From Flavobacterium hibernum (lineage in GTDB: Bacteria > Bacteroidota > Bacteroidia > Flavobacteriales > Flavobacteriaceae): a DNA stretch of 64,000 bases. The notes beneath the pieces were generated by a model. The model was given only the letters and a program-made list of their open reading frames with translations. It was not told the DNA's origin and ran no database searches. The DNA lies in the NCBI RefSeq assembly GCF_000832125.1, contig NZ_JPRK01000003.1, positions 62,001-126,000 on the forward strand, in the 5' to 3' direction. The position numbers and the translations under genes were made by a program. Of the stretch, positions 24,965-33,555 are shown in pieces. Each line of letters starts with the position of its first letter. Positions within the stretch are counted from its first letter, which is position 1.

Positions 24965-26026
24965 CTATTTAAATCGAAGTCTGATAACTTTATTGTGACC
25001 CGCAGCAATTGCAGTATTTCTATTTACAAAACGAATGGTAAAAAGTTTAGAATCTGTAGATAACTGTGTCCAGTTTTCGCCACCATTTTGAGAATATTGT
25101 ATTCCTTCAGAACCCACACAAATAATTTCTTTACCATTTCCGCCCGGAACATATTGCACACAAGAGGCGTATCCAAAGCCCATTCCCTGACCTATTAATT
25201 CCCAGGTTTTTCCACCATCTTTAGTAAAAGCTTTATTATCTGTTTTTTTATTTGGAAGTTCATAGTCGCCACCAGCAATAAATCCGTGTTTAGCGTCATA
25301 AAAATCAGCCGTAAAAATACCGGTCATTGTTTTACCCTGAACTATTGGAGTTTCACATACCTTCCAAGTTTTAGCTTTATCAGGAGAATAAAATACGCGT
25401 GCTTTTTTCCCTCCGGAAACTAACCACGTATCATTTCCTTTTATAACAATATTTGTGTTACTTGCCGCAAAAGCCGCTTCACCTTCTGCGTTAGTAGGTA
25501 ATTTATCCGAAAGTAATTTTGTCCAGGTTTCCCCTCCATCTCGAGTCACAATAATAGAAAACGTATCTTCTGTTGGATCTCCAATTGCGATTCCTTCTTT
25601 ATCATTCCAAAATTGCATACTATCGTAAAACACTTTCGGGTTAACTTCTTTGTAAACTAATTTTACTTTTTGTGTCTTTTTCGAAACCTGATAAAGTAAA
25701 GCTGGATTCGACACACTCAGCAAGAAAATATTGTTTGAATTTTGAGCGATACTTCTAAATTCTAATTTTAAAGTATCGCGATATATATGATCTTCAAATT
25801 TCTCTTTTTTATCTAAATCATAATACCCAAAACGAGAATTATCAGCCCCATACCAAATCTTATTTTTATCTACTATAATTGCTCTTATACTAATTTTATC
25901 CTGAAACAAAGTATCTATTTGTACTAATGTAAACCAATTGCTAAACATGGCTTTATCGCTATTATTCAGCGTTTTAAAAGACATTAATAAAACAAATGCA
26001 CCAAAAAACAATATTACTTTTCTCAT
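24965..26026 (-). CDS. YCF48/BNR-like beta-propeller protein
   Basis: A 353-residue protein with a signal peptide (residues 1-17) and repeated Asp-box-like units (TRDGGETWTKLLSD, SPDKAKTWKVCE, TKDGGKTWELIGQ, SQNGGENWTQLS) separated by ~50-100 residues. That is the pattern of sialidase/BNR or YCF48-type propellers. Homologues are often labelled oxidoreductase, a name the sequence does not support. Location is probably periplasmic. No catalytic site is visible and the substrate is unknown. Confidence 0.8.
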   Translation of the reverse strand: MRKVILFFGAFVLLMSFKTLNNSDKAMFSNWFTLVQIDTLFQDKISIRAIIVDKNKIWYGADNSRFGYYDLDKKEKFEDHIYRDTLKLEFRSIAQNSNNIFLLSVSNPALLYQVSKKTQKVKLVYKEVNPKVFYDSMQFWNDKEGIAIGDPTEDTFSIIVTRDGGETWTKLLSDKLPTNAEGEAAFAASNTNIVIKGNDTWLVSGGKKARVFYSPDKAKTWKVCETPIVQGKTMTGIFTADFYDAKHGFIAGGDYELPNKKTDNKAFTKDGGKTWELIGQGMGFGYASCVQYVPGGNGKEIICVGSEGIQYSQNGGENWTQLSTDSKLFTIRFVNRNTAIAAGHNKVIRLRFK

Positions 26027-26146
26027 ATAGGTTAAGATTTAATTGTTGCTAAAATACAATTATTTATAACATATAAAATAAGTTTTGTTTCTTTTTCTGG
26101 CACAGTAATTGGATATCTCAGAATATCAATCTTAATACGATTTAAA

Positions 26147-27466
26147 ATGAAAACGAAACTAATTTTAATAGCACTAATAACATTAACGATAAGTTCTTGT
26201 CAAGCTCAAGCCGGAGCAACTGTATATGCAAAAAATTCAGACATAAGCGATAATTTAGATTTAAGAGCTGTGGCTTCTATTTTTGGTGAATCGGCAAATC
26301 TTCAAGATTTTGAAAGACGTTTGAATGATCCAAAATATCAAATATCAAATCTTGATTTAAATGGAGATAACGAAGTTGATTATTTACGTGTAATCGAATC
26401 TGTTGAAGACAGAACTCACGTTGTAATTATACAAGCCGTTTTAGATCGTGATGTTTATCAGGATATTGCCACTATAGATGTGGAAAGAAACAATTATAAC
26501 AAAGTTAGCGTTCAAGTTGTTGGTAACACCTACTTATATGGAGCGAACTATATTTATGAGCCTGTTTACAATGTTGTACCAGTAATCTATAATTCATTCT
26601 GGGTTACTAATTACAGACCTTACTATTCAACTTGGGGATGGAATTATTACCCAACTTATTATACTGCTTGGACACCATATCCAGTATACAGATACAGAAA
26701 CAACATTAACATATGTATCAACGTAAACAATCGTTACAATTATGTAAGCACAAGAAGAAGCTACAGAGCACCAGTTTTATACGAATCCAGACGTACTTAT
26801 GGTTACGAAACAAGACGCCCTGATTATAGCTTTGCTCAAAGACATTCGAATGTAACAAATAGATATGATTTAGATCAAAGACGTGTTGCAACTAGAGAAA
26901 CCAGTAGAAATCAAAATTCTTACAACACAAACAGATCTTACAATACACATAGAACTAATTCGGAAAGAGTTTCAAGTGGCGATTACAGAACTTCAAACAG
27001 AAATTACTCTGAAAACAGATCTAGTAGTGATAGAAACTATAATAATAATAATAATAATAATCGTGTAAGTTCAACAAATAGAGACAATTCAACTTCTGTA
27101 AGCACACCTGTAAGAGTTGACAATTCTACGAGAACAGATAATAGAAGAAATTACAACGAAAATAACACTAATTCTTCAAGAAGAAATTATGACAACAGAG
27201 TAAATACAAATAGAACTGCTTCAACTCAACAAACTGAAGTTCCAAGAAACAACTCTGAGAACAGAACAAATTCAGGAAGAACATATTCAAACACTCCAAG
27301 CCAGCGAACAGAAGCTCCTAGAAATTATTCTGAGAATAGAGGTAGTTCAGCAAGATCTGAAAACACACAACGTTCTGAATCGCCAAGAGCTAGTCAAGAG
27401 TCAAGAAGTAGTCAACCACAAAGAGAAAGTGGTTCTAATTCAAGAAGCAACGGTAGAAGAGGTTAA
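26147..27466 (+). CDS. Lipoprotein with an Asn/Arg/Ser-rich low-complexity tail
   Basis: A 439-residue protein. The signal ends with a lipobox-like TISSCQAQ. Residues ~30-125 form a folded N-terminal part (LDLRAVASIFGESANLQDFERRL, NLDLNGDNEVDYLRVIES, an EF-hand-like DLNGDNEVD). A Tyr/Trp-rich stretch (~135-185) follows. The last ~230 residues are almost only N, R, S, T and Y, including a run of seven Asn coded by an (AAT)7 tract. The composition suggests a disordered, basic surface or matrix component. I do not recognise a named domain. Confidence 0.72.
   Translation: MKTKLILIALITLTISSCQAQAGATVYAKNSDISDNLDLRAVASIFGESANLQDFERRLNDPKYQISNLDLNGDNEVDYLRVIESVEDRTHVVIIQAVLDRDVYQDIATIDVERNNYNKVSVQVVGNTYLYGANYIYEPVYNVVPVIYNSFWVTNYRPYYSTWGWNYYPTYYTAWTPYPVYRYRNNINICINVNNRYNYVSTRRSYRAPVLYESRRTYGYETRRPDYSFAQRHSNVTNRYDLDQRRVATRETSRNQNSYNTNRSYNTHRTNSERVSSGDYRTSNRNYSENRSSSDRNYNNNNNNNRVSSTNRDNSTSVSTPVRVDNSTRTDNRRNYNENNTNSSRRNYDNRVNTNRTASTQQTEVPRNNSENRTNSGRTYSNTPSQRTEAPRNYSENRGSSARSENTQRSESPRASQESRSSQPQRESGSNSRSNGRRG
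27041..27061 (+). repeat. (AAT)7 trinucleotide repeat in a coding region
   Basis: Seven perfect AAT units coding for seven asparagines in the lipoprotein tail. Length changes would keep the frame. Confidence 0.85.
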
Positions 27467-27494
27467 TATTAAAAATACATTTCAACATAAATAT

Positions 27495-27528
27495 AAAAAG
27501 CACAATTTAACGATTGTGCTTTTTTTTA
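27495..27528 (+). terminator. Terminator after the Asn-rich lipoprotein
   Basis: Stem aaaaagcacaat / attgtgcttttt with a 6-nt loop and a long T tract. Confidence 0.85.
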
Positions 27529-27568
27529 TCTTTTTAATTATAATTGATGCTAATTTGTTTTAAAACAG

Positions 27569-27576
27569 TAAATTTG
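27569..27576 (+). promoter_or_regulatory. Bacteroidota -7 box for kup
   Basis: TAAATTTG, exact TAnnTTTG match, 24 bp upstream of the ATG at 27601. Confidence 0.5.
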
Positions 27577-27600
27577 CAACCGTCTTTTATAAAAACATAC

Positions 27601-29574
27601 ATGAGCGCATCGCATAAAAACTTACATAGTAAGTTGTCTATAGGGGGTTTATTGATAACATTAGGAATTATATATGGAGATATTGGAACTTCTCCACTGT
27701 ATGTAATGAAAGCCATTCTTGGCGATTATGCAATTAATTCTGATATTGTTTTAGGCGGAATTTCTTGTGTTTTCTGGACATTGACTTTACAGACTACAAT
27801 AAAATATGTACTTATCACTTTAAGTGCAGACAACCACGGAGAAGGTGGAATCTTCGCTTTGTACGCCTTAGTTAAAAAAACAAAGATTCAGTGGCTCATT
27901 GTGCCCGCCATAATTGGAGGAAGTGCCCTGCTCGCAGACGGCATCATAACCCCTCCTATCTCGATTTCTTCTGCTGTTGAAGGTATTAGAGCTTTTTACC
28001 CAACAATGGAAACTCAAACAATAGTTTATATTGTTATTGGTATTTTATTTGTTTTGTTTACTATTCAGCAATTTGGTACTAAGCTAGTTGGTAAGTTTTT
28101 TGCCCCAATGATGCTTATATGGTTTGCCATGTTAGGAACGTTGGGAACTATCCAAATCATTAGCCATCCGGAGGTTATTAAAGCAATAAATCCTTATTAC
28201 GCTTATCATTTACTTTCTATACACCCTGATGGTTTTTTTGTACTAGGTTTTGTATTTTTATGTACTACCGGAGCCGAAGCTTTGTACTCTGACATGGGGC
28301 ACTGCGGAAGAAAAAACATTAGAATTAGCTGGATGTTTGTAAAAACAACTTTAGTATTAAACTATTTTGGTCAAGCTGCATATTTAATTCACCATGAAGG
28401 AAGCACTTTACAACAATTAGGTGGAGAAAACGGAAATCCTTTCTATCTCATTATGCCACATTGGTTTCTTCCGTTTGGAATTGTAGTTGCAACTTTAGCA
28501 GCAGTAATTGCTTCTCAAGCTCTTATTAGTGGTTCATTCACTTTGATAAACGAGGCAATGAGATTAAATTTCTGGCCAAAAGTAAAAATTAAATATCCTA
28601 CAGAAGTAAAAGGACAATTGTACATTCCGTCAATTAACTGGTTGTTATTTTTTGGTTGTGTTGGAATCGTTTTACACTTCGAAAAATCAGGAAATATGGA
28701 GCATGCCTACGGTCTTGCTATCATTCTATGTATGATTATGACTACTATTTTACTTAATTATTATTTAATAATGAAGAGAGTAAAACTGTACTTAATGGTT
28801 CCACTTATCACTATTTATTTATTAATTGAGTTCAGTTTCTTAATTGCTAATATCACAAAATTTGCGGAGGGAGGTTACGTAACGTTAATTATTGCAATGG
28901 CACTAATTTCGATTATGACGATATGGTATTTGGCTAAGAAAATTAATAAGAACTACACTAAAATTGTCAAAATTGACGATTATAAAAAGGTGTTAATGGA
29001 ATTAAGTGAGGACTTATCGATCCCTAAATACGCAACTCACTTAGTTTATATGACGAATGCTAATCGTGTTGACGAATTGGAGGAAAAAGTAATCTACTCT
29101 ATTTTACAAAAACGTCCAAAAAGAGCCGACATTTATTGGTTTGTTCACGTTAACATTTTGACTGAGCCTTATAAAACTCAATATAAAGTTACTGAAATTG
29201 CCAAAGATGATATTTATAGAATCGATTTTAATTTAGGATTTAGAGAACCTACAAAAATCAATTTAATGTTTAGAGAAGTAATTCGTGACATGGTGAAACG
29301 CGGAGAAGTTGATATTACAAGCCGCTATGAATCATTGAACAAAAACAATATCATTGGAGACTTTAAATTTGTATTGTCTGAAAAATTCCTTTCGAATGAC
29401 AATGATTTAAGATGGCATGAAAATATTATTATGAACTCTTATTTCTTCATCAAAAAATTAAGTTTATCTGAAGAAAGAGCATTTGGTTTAGATAGTAGTT
29501 CTGTAAAAGTAGAAAAATTCCCAATGGTGCTTCATGCTCCAGAGAACATCGGACTGACCAGAATTATAAAATAA
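27601..29574 (+). CDS. kup: KUP-family potassium transporter
   Basis: A 657-residue inner-membrane K+ uptake protein with ~12 hydrophobic helices in its first 450 residues and a soluble C-terminal domain. Signatures: LSIGGLLITLGIIYGDIGTSPLYV at the start, TLSADNHGEGGIFALYALV, ADGIITPPISISSAVEG, and TTGAEALYSDMGHCGRKNIR. The family works as a K+/H+ symporter. The longer frame from 27544 would add 19 residues across the promoter box, so the ATG at 27601 is preferred. It is a single-gene unit. Confidence 0.95.
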   Translation: MSASHKNLHSKLSIGGLLITLGIIYGDIGTSPLYVMKAILGDYAINSDIVLGGISCVFWTLTLQTTIKYVLITLSADNHGEGGIFALYALVKKTKIQWLIVPAIIGGSALLADGIITPPISISSAVEGIRAFYPTMETQTIVYIVIGILFVLFTIQQFGTKLVGKFFAPMMLIWFAMLGTLGTIQIISHPEVIKAINPYYAYHLLSIHPDGFFVLGFVFLCTTGAEALYSDMGHCGRKNIRISWMFVKTTLVLNYFGQAAYLIHHEGSTLQQLGGENGNPFYLIMPHWFLPFGIVVATLAAVIASQALISGSFTLINEAMRLNFWPKVKIKYPTEVKGQLYIPSINWLLFFGCVGIVLHFEKSGNMEHAYGLAIILCMIMTTILLNYYLIMKRVKLYLMVPLITIYLLIEFSFLIANITKFAEGGYVTLIIAMALISIMTIWYLAKKINKNYTKIVKIDDYKKVLMELSEDLSIPKYATHLVYMTNANRVDELEEKVIYSILQKRPKRADIYWFVHVNILTEPYKTQYKVTEIAKDDIYRIDFNLGFREPTKINLMFREVIRDMVKRGEVDITSRYESLNKNNIIGDFKFVLSEKFLSNDNDLRWHENIIMNSYFFIKKLSLSEERAFGLDSSSVKVEKFPMVLHAPENIGLTRIIK

Positions 29575-29595
29575 ATCAATATAAAATACAATCAG

Positions 29596-29634
29596 AAAAA
29601 CACTCTTTTAAACTTTATTAGAGTGTTTTTTTTC
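29596..29634 (+). terminator. Terminator after kup
   Basis: Stem aaaaacactct / agagtgttttt and a T tract. Confidence 0.8.
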
Positions 29635-29694
29635 TTTTAAAAGAAGTTAAAATAACAATACTAATTAAAAATTTAACTTTCAATCAATTAATAG

Positions 29695-29702
29695 TACCTT
29701 TG
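29695..29702 (+). promoter_or_regulatory. Bacteroidota -7 box for the RsmB-like gene
   Basis: TACCTTTG, exact TAnnTTTG match, 17 bp upstream of the ATG at 29720. Confidence 0.5.
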
Positions 29703-29719
29703 CAACTCAAATATTTAAA

Positions 29720-30949
29720 ATGAGATTACACAGAAATTTAGTTTATACTACCATAGATTCATTAAATGCAATTTTCAACGAAGGAGAATATGCAGACAAA
29801 GTGGTAGCTAGAGCCTTAAAAAAAGACAAACGTTGGGGAAGTTCTGACAGGAAGTTTGTTGCTGAAACGATATACGAAATTGTTCGTTGGAAACGATTAT
29901 ACGCAGAAATTGCCGAAGTAAAAGAACCTTTCGATAGAGATAATTTATGGAGAATGTTCGCTGTTTGGGCAGTTTTAAGAGGGTATCCAATTCCGGATTG
30001 GAGACAATTGGAAGGAACTCCTGAAAGAAAAATCAAAGGACGTTTTGATGAACTTTCGAAAGTTAGAGCGCTTAAAGAATCTATTCCGGACTGGATGGAT
30101 GAATTGGGTGTAAAAGAATTAGGAGAAACAGTTTGGGCTAAAGAAATTACAGCTCAAAACCAACCTGCAAAAGTTATTTTAAGAACAAATACGCTTAAAG
30201 GAACTAAAGAAAACCTGAGAAACACGTTGATGGATTTGAATATTGAAACAGAATATTTAAAAGATCAACCGGAAGCTTTAGTTTTAAAAGAAAGAGCAAA
30301 TGTATTTTTGACAGACGCTTTTAAACAAGGACTTTTTGAAGTTCAGGATGCCAACTCGCAATTAGTAGCTGGTTTTCTTGATGTAAAACCTGGAATGCGT
30401 GTGGTTGACACTTGCGCAGGAGCTGGAGGAAAAACATTGCACATTGCTTCTTTAATGGAAAACAAAGGACAATTGATCGCAATGGATTTGTACGAAAGCA
30501 AATTGAAGCAATTAAAATTAAGAGCCAAAAGAAATGGCGCCTTTAATATTGAATACCGCATTATTGACACTACAAAAGTGATCAAGAAACTACATGAAAA
30601 AGCAGATCGTGTTTTAATCGATGCGCCTTGTAGCGGTTTGGGAGTTTTAAAAAGAAATCCTGATGCTAAATGGAAATTAAAACCTGAATTTATTGATAAC
30701 ATTCGTAAAGTTCAGGCAGAAGTTCTAGAAAGCTATTCTAAAATTGTAAAACCGGGCGGAAAATTAGTTTACGCAACTTGTTCTGTATTACCATCAGAAA
30801 ATCAAGAACAAGTTGAAAAGTTCTTAAAAACTGAAATTGGAAAACAATTCACTTTTATTAAAGATCGTAAAATATTGGCTTCAGAATCTGGTTTCGACGG
30901 ATTTTATATGGCATTATTGGAACGTAAAGATGCTGTTATTAAAGAGTAA
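29720..30949 (+). CDS. 16S rRNA m5C methyltransferase, RsmB/NOL1-NOP2-Sun family
   Basis: A 409-residue protein. An N-terminal NusB-like helical domain (about 1-150) is followed by the methyltransferase domain: SAM motif I in VVDTCAGAGGKTLHIASL, motif IV RVLIDAPCSGLGVLKRNPD with the PC cysteine, and motif VI LVYATCSVLPSENQEQVEKF with the catalytic TC cysteine. It should methylate C5 of a cytidine in 16S rRNA. Whether it matches RsmB (C967) or another position cannot be told from the sequence alone. Confidence 0.9.
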   Translation: MRLHRNLVYTTIDSLNAIFNEGEYADKVVARALKKDKRWGSSDRKFVAETIYEIVRWKRLYAEIAEVKEPFDRDNLWRMFAVWAVLRGYPIPDWRQLEGTPERKIKGRFDELSKVRALKESIPDWMDELGVKELGETVWAKEITAQNQPAKVILRTNTLKGTKENLRNTLMDLNIETEYLKDQPEALVLKERANVFLTDAFKQGLFEVQDANSQLVAGFLDVKPGMRVVDTCAGAGGKTLHIASLMENKGQLIAMDLYESKLKQLKLRAKRNGAFNIEYRIIDTTKVIKKLHEKADRVLIDAPCSGLGVLKRNPDAKWKLKPEFIDNIRKVQAEVLESYSKIVKPGGKLVYATCSVLPSENQEQVEKFLKTEIGKQFTFIKDRKILASESGFDGFYMALLERKDAVIKE

Positions 30950-30966
30950 TTAATTCCATATATTTA

Positions 30967-31011
30967 AAATCCCAAATTCTAACTTTATAATTGGAATTTG
31001 GGATTTTTTAT
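30967..31011. terminator. Terminator between convergent genes
   Basis: Stem aaatcccaaattc / gaatttgggattt with a 14-nt loop and a T tract on the plus side. Confidence 0.8.
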
Positions 31012-31024
31012 TTATTTGAATTTC

Positions 31025-32065
31025 TTAAACCAAACTTGGTTTGCGCAATAACTTTCCGTTTTCATTCTCTTTGAATTTTGGAACAAAAACAATTTCTTTT
31101 GGTTTTTCATATTTCCCTAAAACATCAAAAAAGTCTGGAGCAAAATCTTGTTTTTCGCCCTCAATAACCAAAATTAATTTTTCGCCTAAAACAGAATCGT
31201 GAACTCCGGTTACAAAAAACCTATTACTTATTTTATCGACCAATTTAGCCTCTATTTGCTCTGGAATTAACTTTACTCCACCACTATTTACAACATTATC
31301 GATCCTTCCTAAAAAAACAAATTGATTCTCATCTATCAACTCAACCAAGTCATTTGTAACTATAGGCTCATCAGAAATAGACGAAACATAAATTACCAGA
31401 CAATCACGATCGTCTTTTGCAATTTTCACGTTCGGCAAAACCGAAAAGGCCTTCTCACCCACTCGTTTTGCAGCGATATGCGTAATAGTTTCCGTCATAC
31501 CATAAGTTTCGTATATTTCAGTTTTCAACGGTAATAACTTCTCTTCTAGCGCACTATCAATTTTAGCTCCACCAATAATTAGTTTCTTAACGTTTTTTAA
31601 TTTATCAATAGAATTTTGAACTTGTAAAGGTACCATTGCTACAAAATCATATTGGGTTTTATTCAAAGCCAATGGTTCTGTACTTGGCGAAACCACATCA
31701 ATATCAAGACCTAAAATTAAACTTCTTACCAACATCATTTTTCCCGCAATAAACTGCGTTGGTAAACAAAGTAAAGCCTTATCCCCAGGTTGCAATCCAA
31801 AAAAATCACCTGTCGCCAAAGCCGACTGAATCATTGCTTGTTTTTCTAATCGTACCAATTTTGGAAGCCCAGTGGTTCCAGAAGTTGTCATTTCGATATA
31901 CTCCTTATCATCAAACCAATCCAATAAAAACTCTCCTATTGCTTGTTCGTAAATATCCCCCTCTTTAATGAAGCTATACCCTACGCGACACAAGTCTTTT
32001 CCGTTTAAATGATAACCATTTAATTTAAAATAATTATGGACATTTTTGTGTGTTAATTTTGACAT
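31025..32065 (-). CDS. menE: AMP-dependent ligase, O-succinylbenzoate-CoA ligase-like (MenE)
   Basis: A 346-residue acyl-adenylate ligase, shorter than typical acyl-CoA synthetases as usual for Bacteroidota MenE. Motifs: TTSGTTGLPKLVRL (P-loop), ETYGMTETITHIA, and the C-terminal KYEKPKEIVFVP with a closing KLLRK lysine. MenE activates o-succinylbenzoate in menaquinone synthesis. The gene starts 7 bp after the stop of a CPBP-family membrane protease, so they are co-transcribed. No other men gene is in view, so the substrate is inferred from length and motifs. Confidence 0.83.
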   Translation of the reverse strand: MSKLTHKNVHNYFKLNGYHLNGKDLCRVGYSFIKEGDIYEQAIGEFLLDWFDDKEYIEMTTSGTTGLPKLVRLEKQAMIQSALATGDFFGLQPGDKALLCLPTQFIAGKMMLVRSLILGLDIDVVSPSTEPLALNKTQYDFVAMVPLQVQNSIDKLKNVKKLIIGGAKIDSALEEKLLPLKTEIYETYGMTETITHIAAKRVGEKAFSVLPNVKIAKDDRDCLVIYVSSISDEPIVTNDLVELIDENQFVFLGRIDNVVNSGGVKLIPEQIEAKLVDKISNRFFVTGVHDSVLGEKLILVIEGEKQDFAPDFFDVLGKYEKPKEIVFVPKFKENENGKLLRKPSLV

Positions 32066-32072
32066 GACTATA

Positions 32073-33002
32073 TTAATTTGAAGATTTTATACTTTTTATA
32101 TTCCCTGTTAATCGCTCTTTCCAATTCGTCCAATTGTACTTTTTGCTAAAAATAAAAATCAAAATAGGATAAACAACTACAACCGGCAAAATTACATCGA
32201 AACCTGCTGATGGCTCTGACAGATCTTTAAAAATTGAATGAGTTTGAAAAACTGTCCAATCTGATGTAACTAATAATGCCCCAACTAAATTATTGGCAGC
32301 ATGAAAACCCAAGGCCAGCTCCATTCCTTCATCCATAAGCGTAATTATACCCAAAAACAAACCTGTGCCTATATAATAGATCATTATAATATTCCCCATT
32401 TTAGTTACTTCTGGATTAAACCAGTGCATAGAACCAAAAATTAGCGAAGTCATTAAAAGTGGAAACCATTTATTTCTTGCTAAGTTAGCAAATCCCTGCA
32501 TTAGATATCCTCTAAAAACATATTCTTCTGTAGTGGTTTGTATTGGAATTAAAACTGATCCTATTACCACCAAAATCAAAAACGGAACTAATTTAAAATT
32601 CCAGACAAAATTTTCGGGCGCATTAAAATAGAGAAACGAGAAACTTAAAATCGAAAAAAACGACCATAAAAGAAACGAAAACAAAATCCGATTCCAATCT
32701 ACTTTTTCTCTCGAAGTGGTAATCGATAATAATGTTTGATGGTGCAAATATTTTACAACAAACCAAATTCCCGCAAATGCAAAAACAAAAGACGCCATGA
32801 CCAAAAATAAAGTAACATTTGGATCAAAAATCTTAAACGCAGAATCATTATCAGTAGGAAAAGCTCCTTCGCCATTATAATTAAAATAAACCGCCAACGA
32901 AAAGGGAATCTGACCAATAAATGAAGCTGTAATGATAAAAATTGACCCTATAAGGTATTTCCAAAAACTATTTTCAGGTTTAATTCCTTGTTCTAAAAAC
33001 AT
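32073..33002 (-). CDS. CPBP-family intramembrane glutamic endopeptidase
   Basis: A 309-residue membrane protein with about eight hydrophobic segments. The catalytic signature is present: E159-E160-x-x-x-R164 in TTEEYVFRGYLMQ, H193 in IFGSMHWFNPE, and a later FHAANN. The family (CAAX proteases and bacteriocin-processing enzymes) cleaves peptides within membranes; in bacteria the substrate is mostly unknown. It precedes menE by 7 bp in one transcript. No bacteriocin gene is nearby. Confidence 0.9.
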   Translation of the reverse strand: MFLEQGIKPENSFWKYLIGSIFIITASFIGQIPFSLAVYFNYNGEGAFPTDNDSAFKIFDPNVTLFLVMASFVFAFAGIWFVVKYLHHQTLLSITTSREKVDWNRILFSFLLWSFFSILSFSFLYFNAPENFVWNFKLVPFLILVVIGSVLIPIQTTTEEYVFRGYLMQGFANLARNKWFPLLMTSLIFGSMHWFNPEVTKMGNIIMIYYIGTGLFLGIITLMDEGMELALGFHAANNLVGALLVTSDWTVFQTHSIFKDLSEPSAGFDVILPVVVVYPILIFIFSKKYNWTNWKERLTGNIKSIKSSN

Positions 33003-33114
33003 ATTATAATAATTTAAAAATGAGAATTCGATTTGATAAGTAAATCATACTTTTGCTCTTGCTAAAATACCGATTTTTAACTCAATTGTCTTACAACCCA
33101 TTAAATATAACAAA

Positions 33115-33459
33115 ATGATTCAAATTTACCATAATCCACGTTGCGGAAAATCAAGAACTTGTTTGGCTTTTCTTGACAACTCAAAACAAGACTACGAGAT
33201 CATTCCATATCTTACTGAAACTCCAACTCACAATGAACTAAAGAGTTTACTTAAAAAATTAGATCTAAAGCCACTTCAATTAGTAAGAACTAAAGAAAAA
33301 ATCTGGATCGAAAATTTTAAAGCAAAAACGTTAAGCGACGACGAAATTATTCAGGCAATGGTCGAAAATCCAATTTTAATCGAGCGCCCAATTGTTGTAA
33401 AAGACGGAAAAGCAATTATTGGCAGAGATATCGATTTGGTTGCTGCCTTTTTAGACTGA
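33115..33459 (+). CDS. ArsC-family thioredoxin-fold reductase
   Basis: A 114-residue protein starting MIQIYHNPRCGKSRTCLAFL: C10 and R14 make the glutaredoxin-linked ArsC active site (CGKSR). The later IERPIVVKDGKAIIGR is also conserved in the family. It may reduce arsenate, but no arsenite pump or ArsR regulator is nearby, and close relatives such as YfgD have no proven arsenate role. Treated as an ArsC-like reductase. Confidence 0.88.
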   Translation: MIQIYHNPRCGKSRTCLAFLDNSKQDYEIIPYLTETPTHNELKSLLKKLDLKPLQLVRTKEKIWIENFKAKTLSDDEIIQAMVENPILIERPIVVKDGKAIIGRDIDLVAAFLD

Positions 33460-33513
33460 TTATAAAATATTACATTAACATTATTTTATGATTTTCCTCT
33501 TTAAACCAAAGGC

Positions 33514-33521
33514 TACATTTG
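33514..33521 (+). promoter_or_regulatory. Bacteroidota -7 box for the TonB receptor gene
   Basis: TACATTTG, exact TAnnTTTG match, 34 bp upstream of the ATG at 33556. Confidence 0.5.
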
Positions 33522-33555
33522 TCGTCTAAAGAGTAATTGAAACCAAAAAAAAACA

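Noticed and set aside
33115..33459. Arsenic resistance locus
   Set aside because: Only an ArsC-like protein is present; there is no arsR, arsenite transporter or other ars gene nearby.
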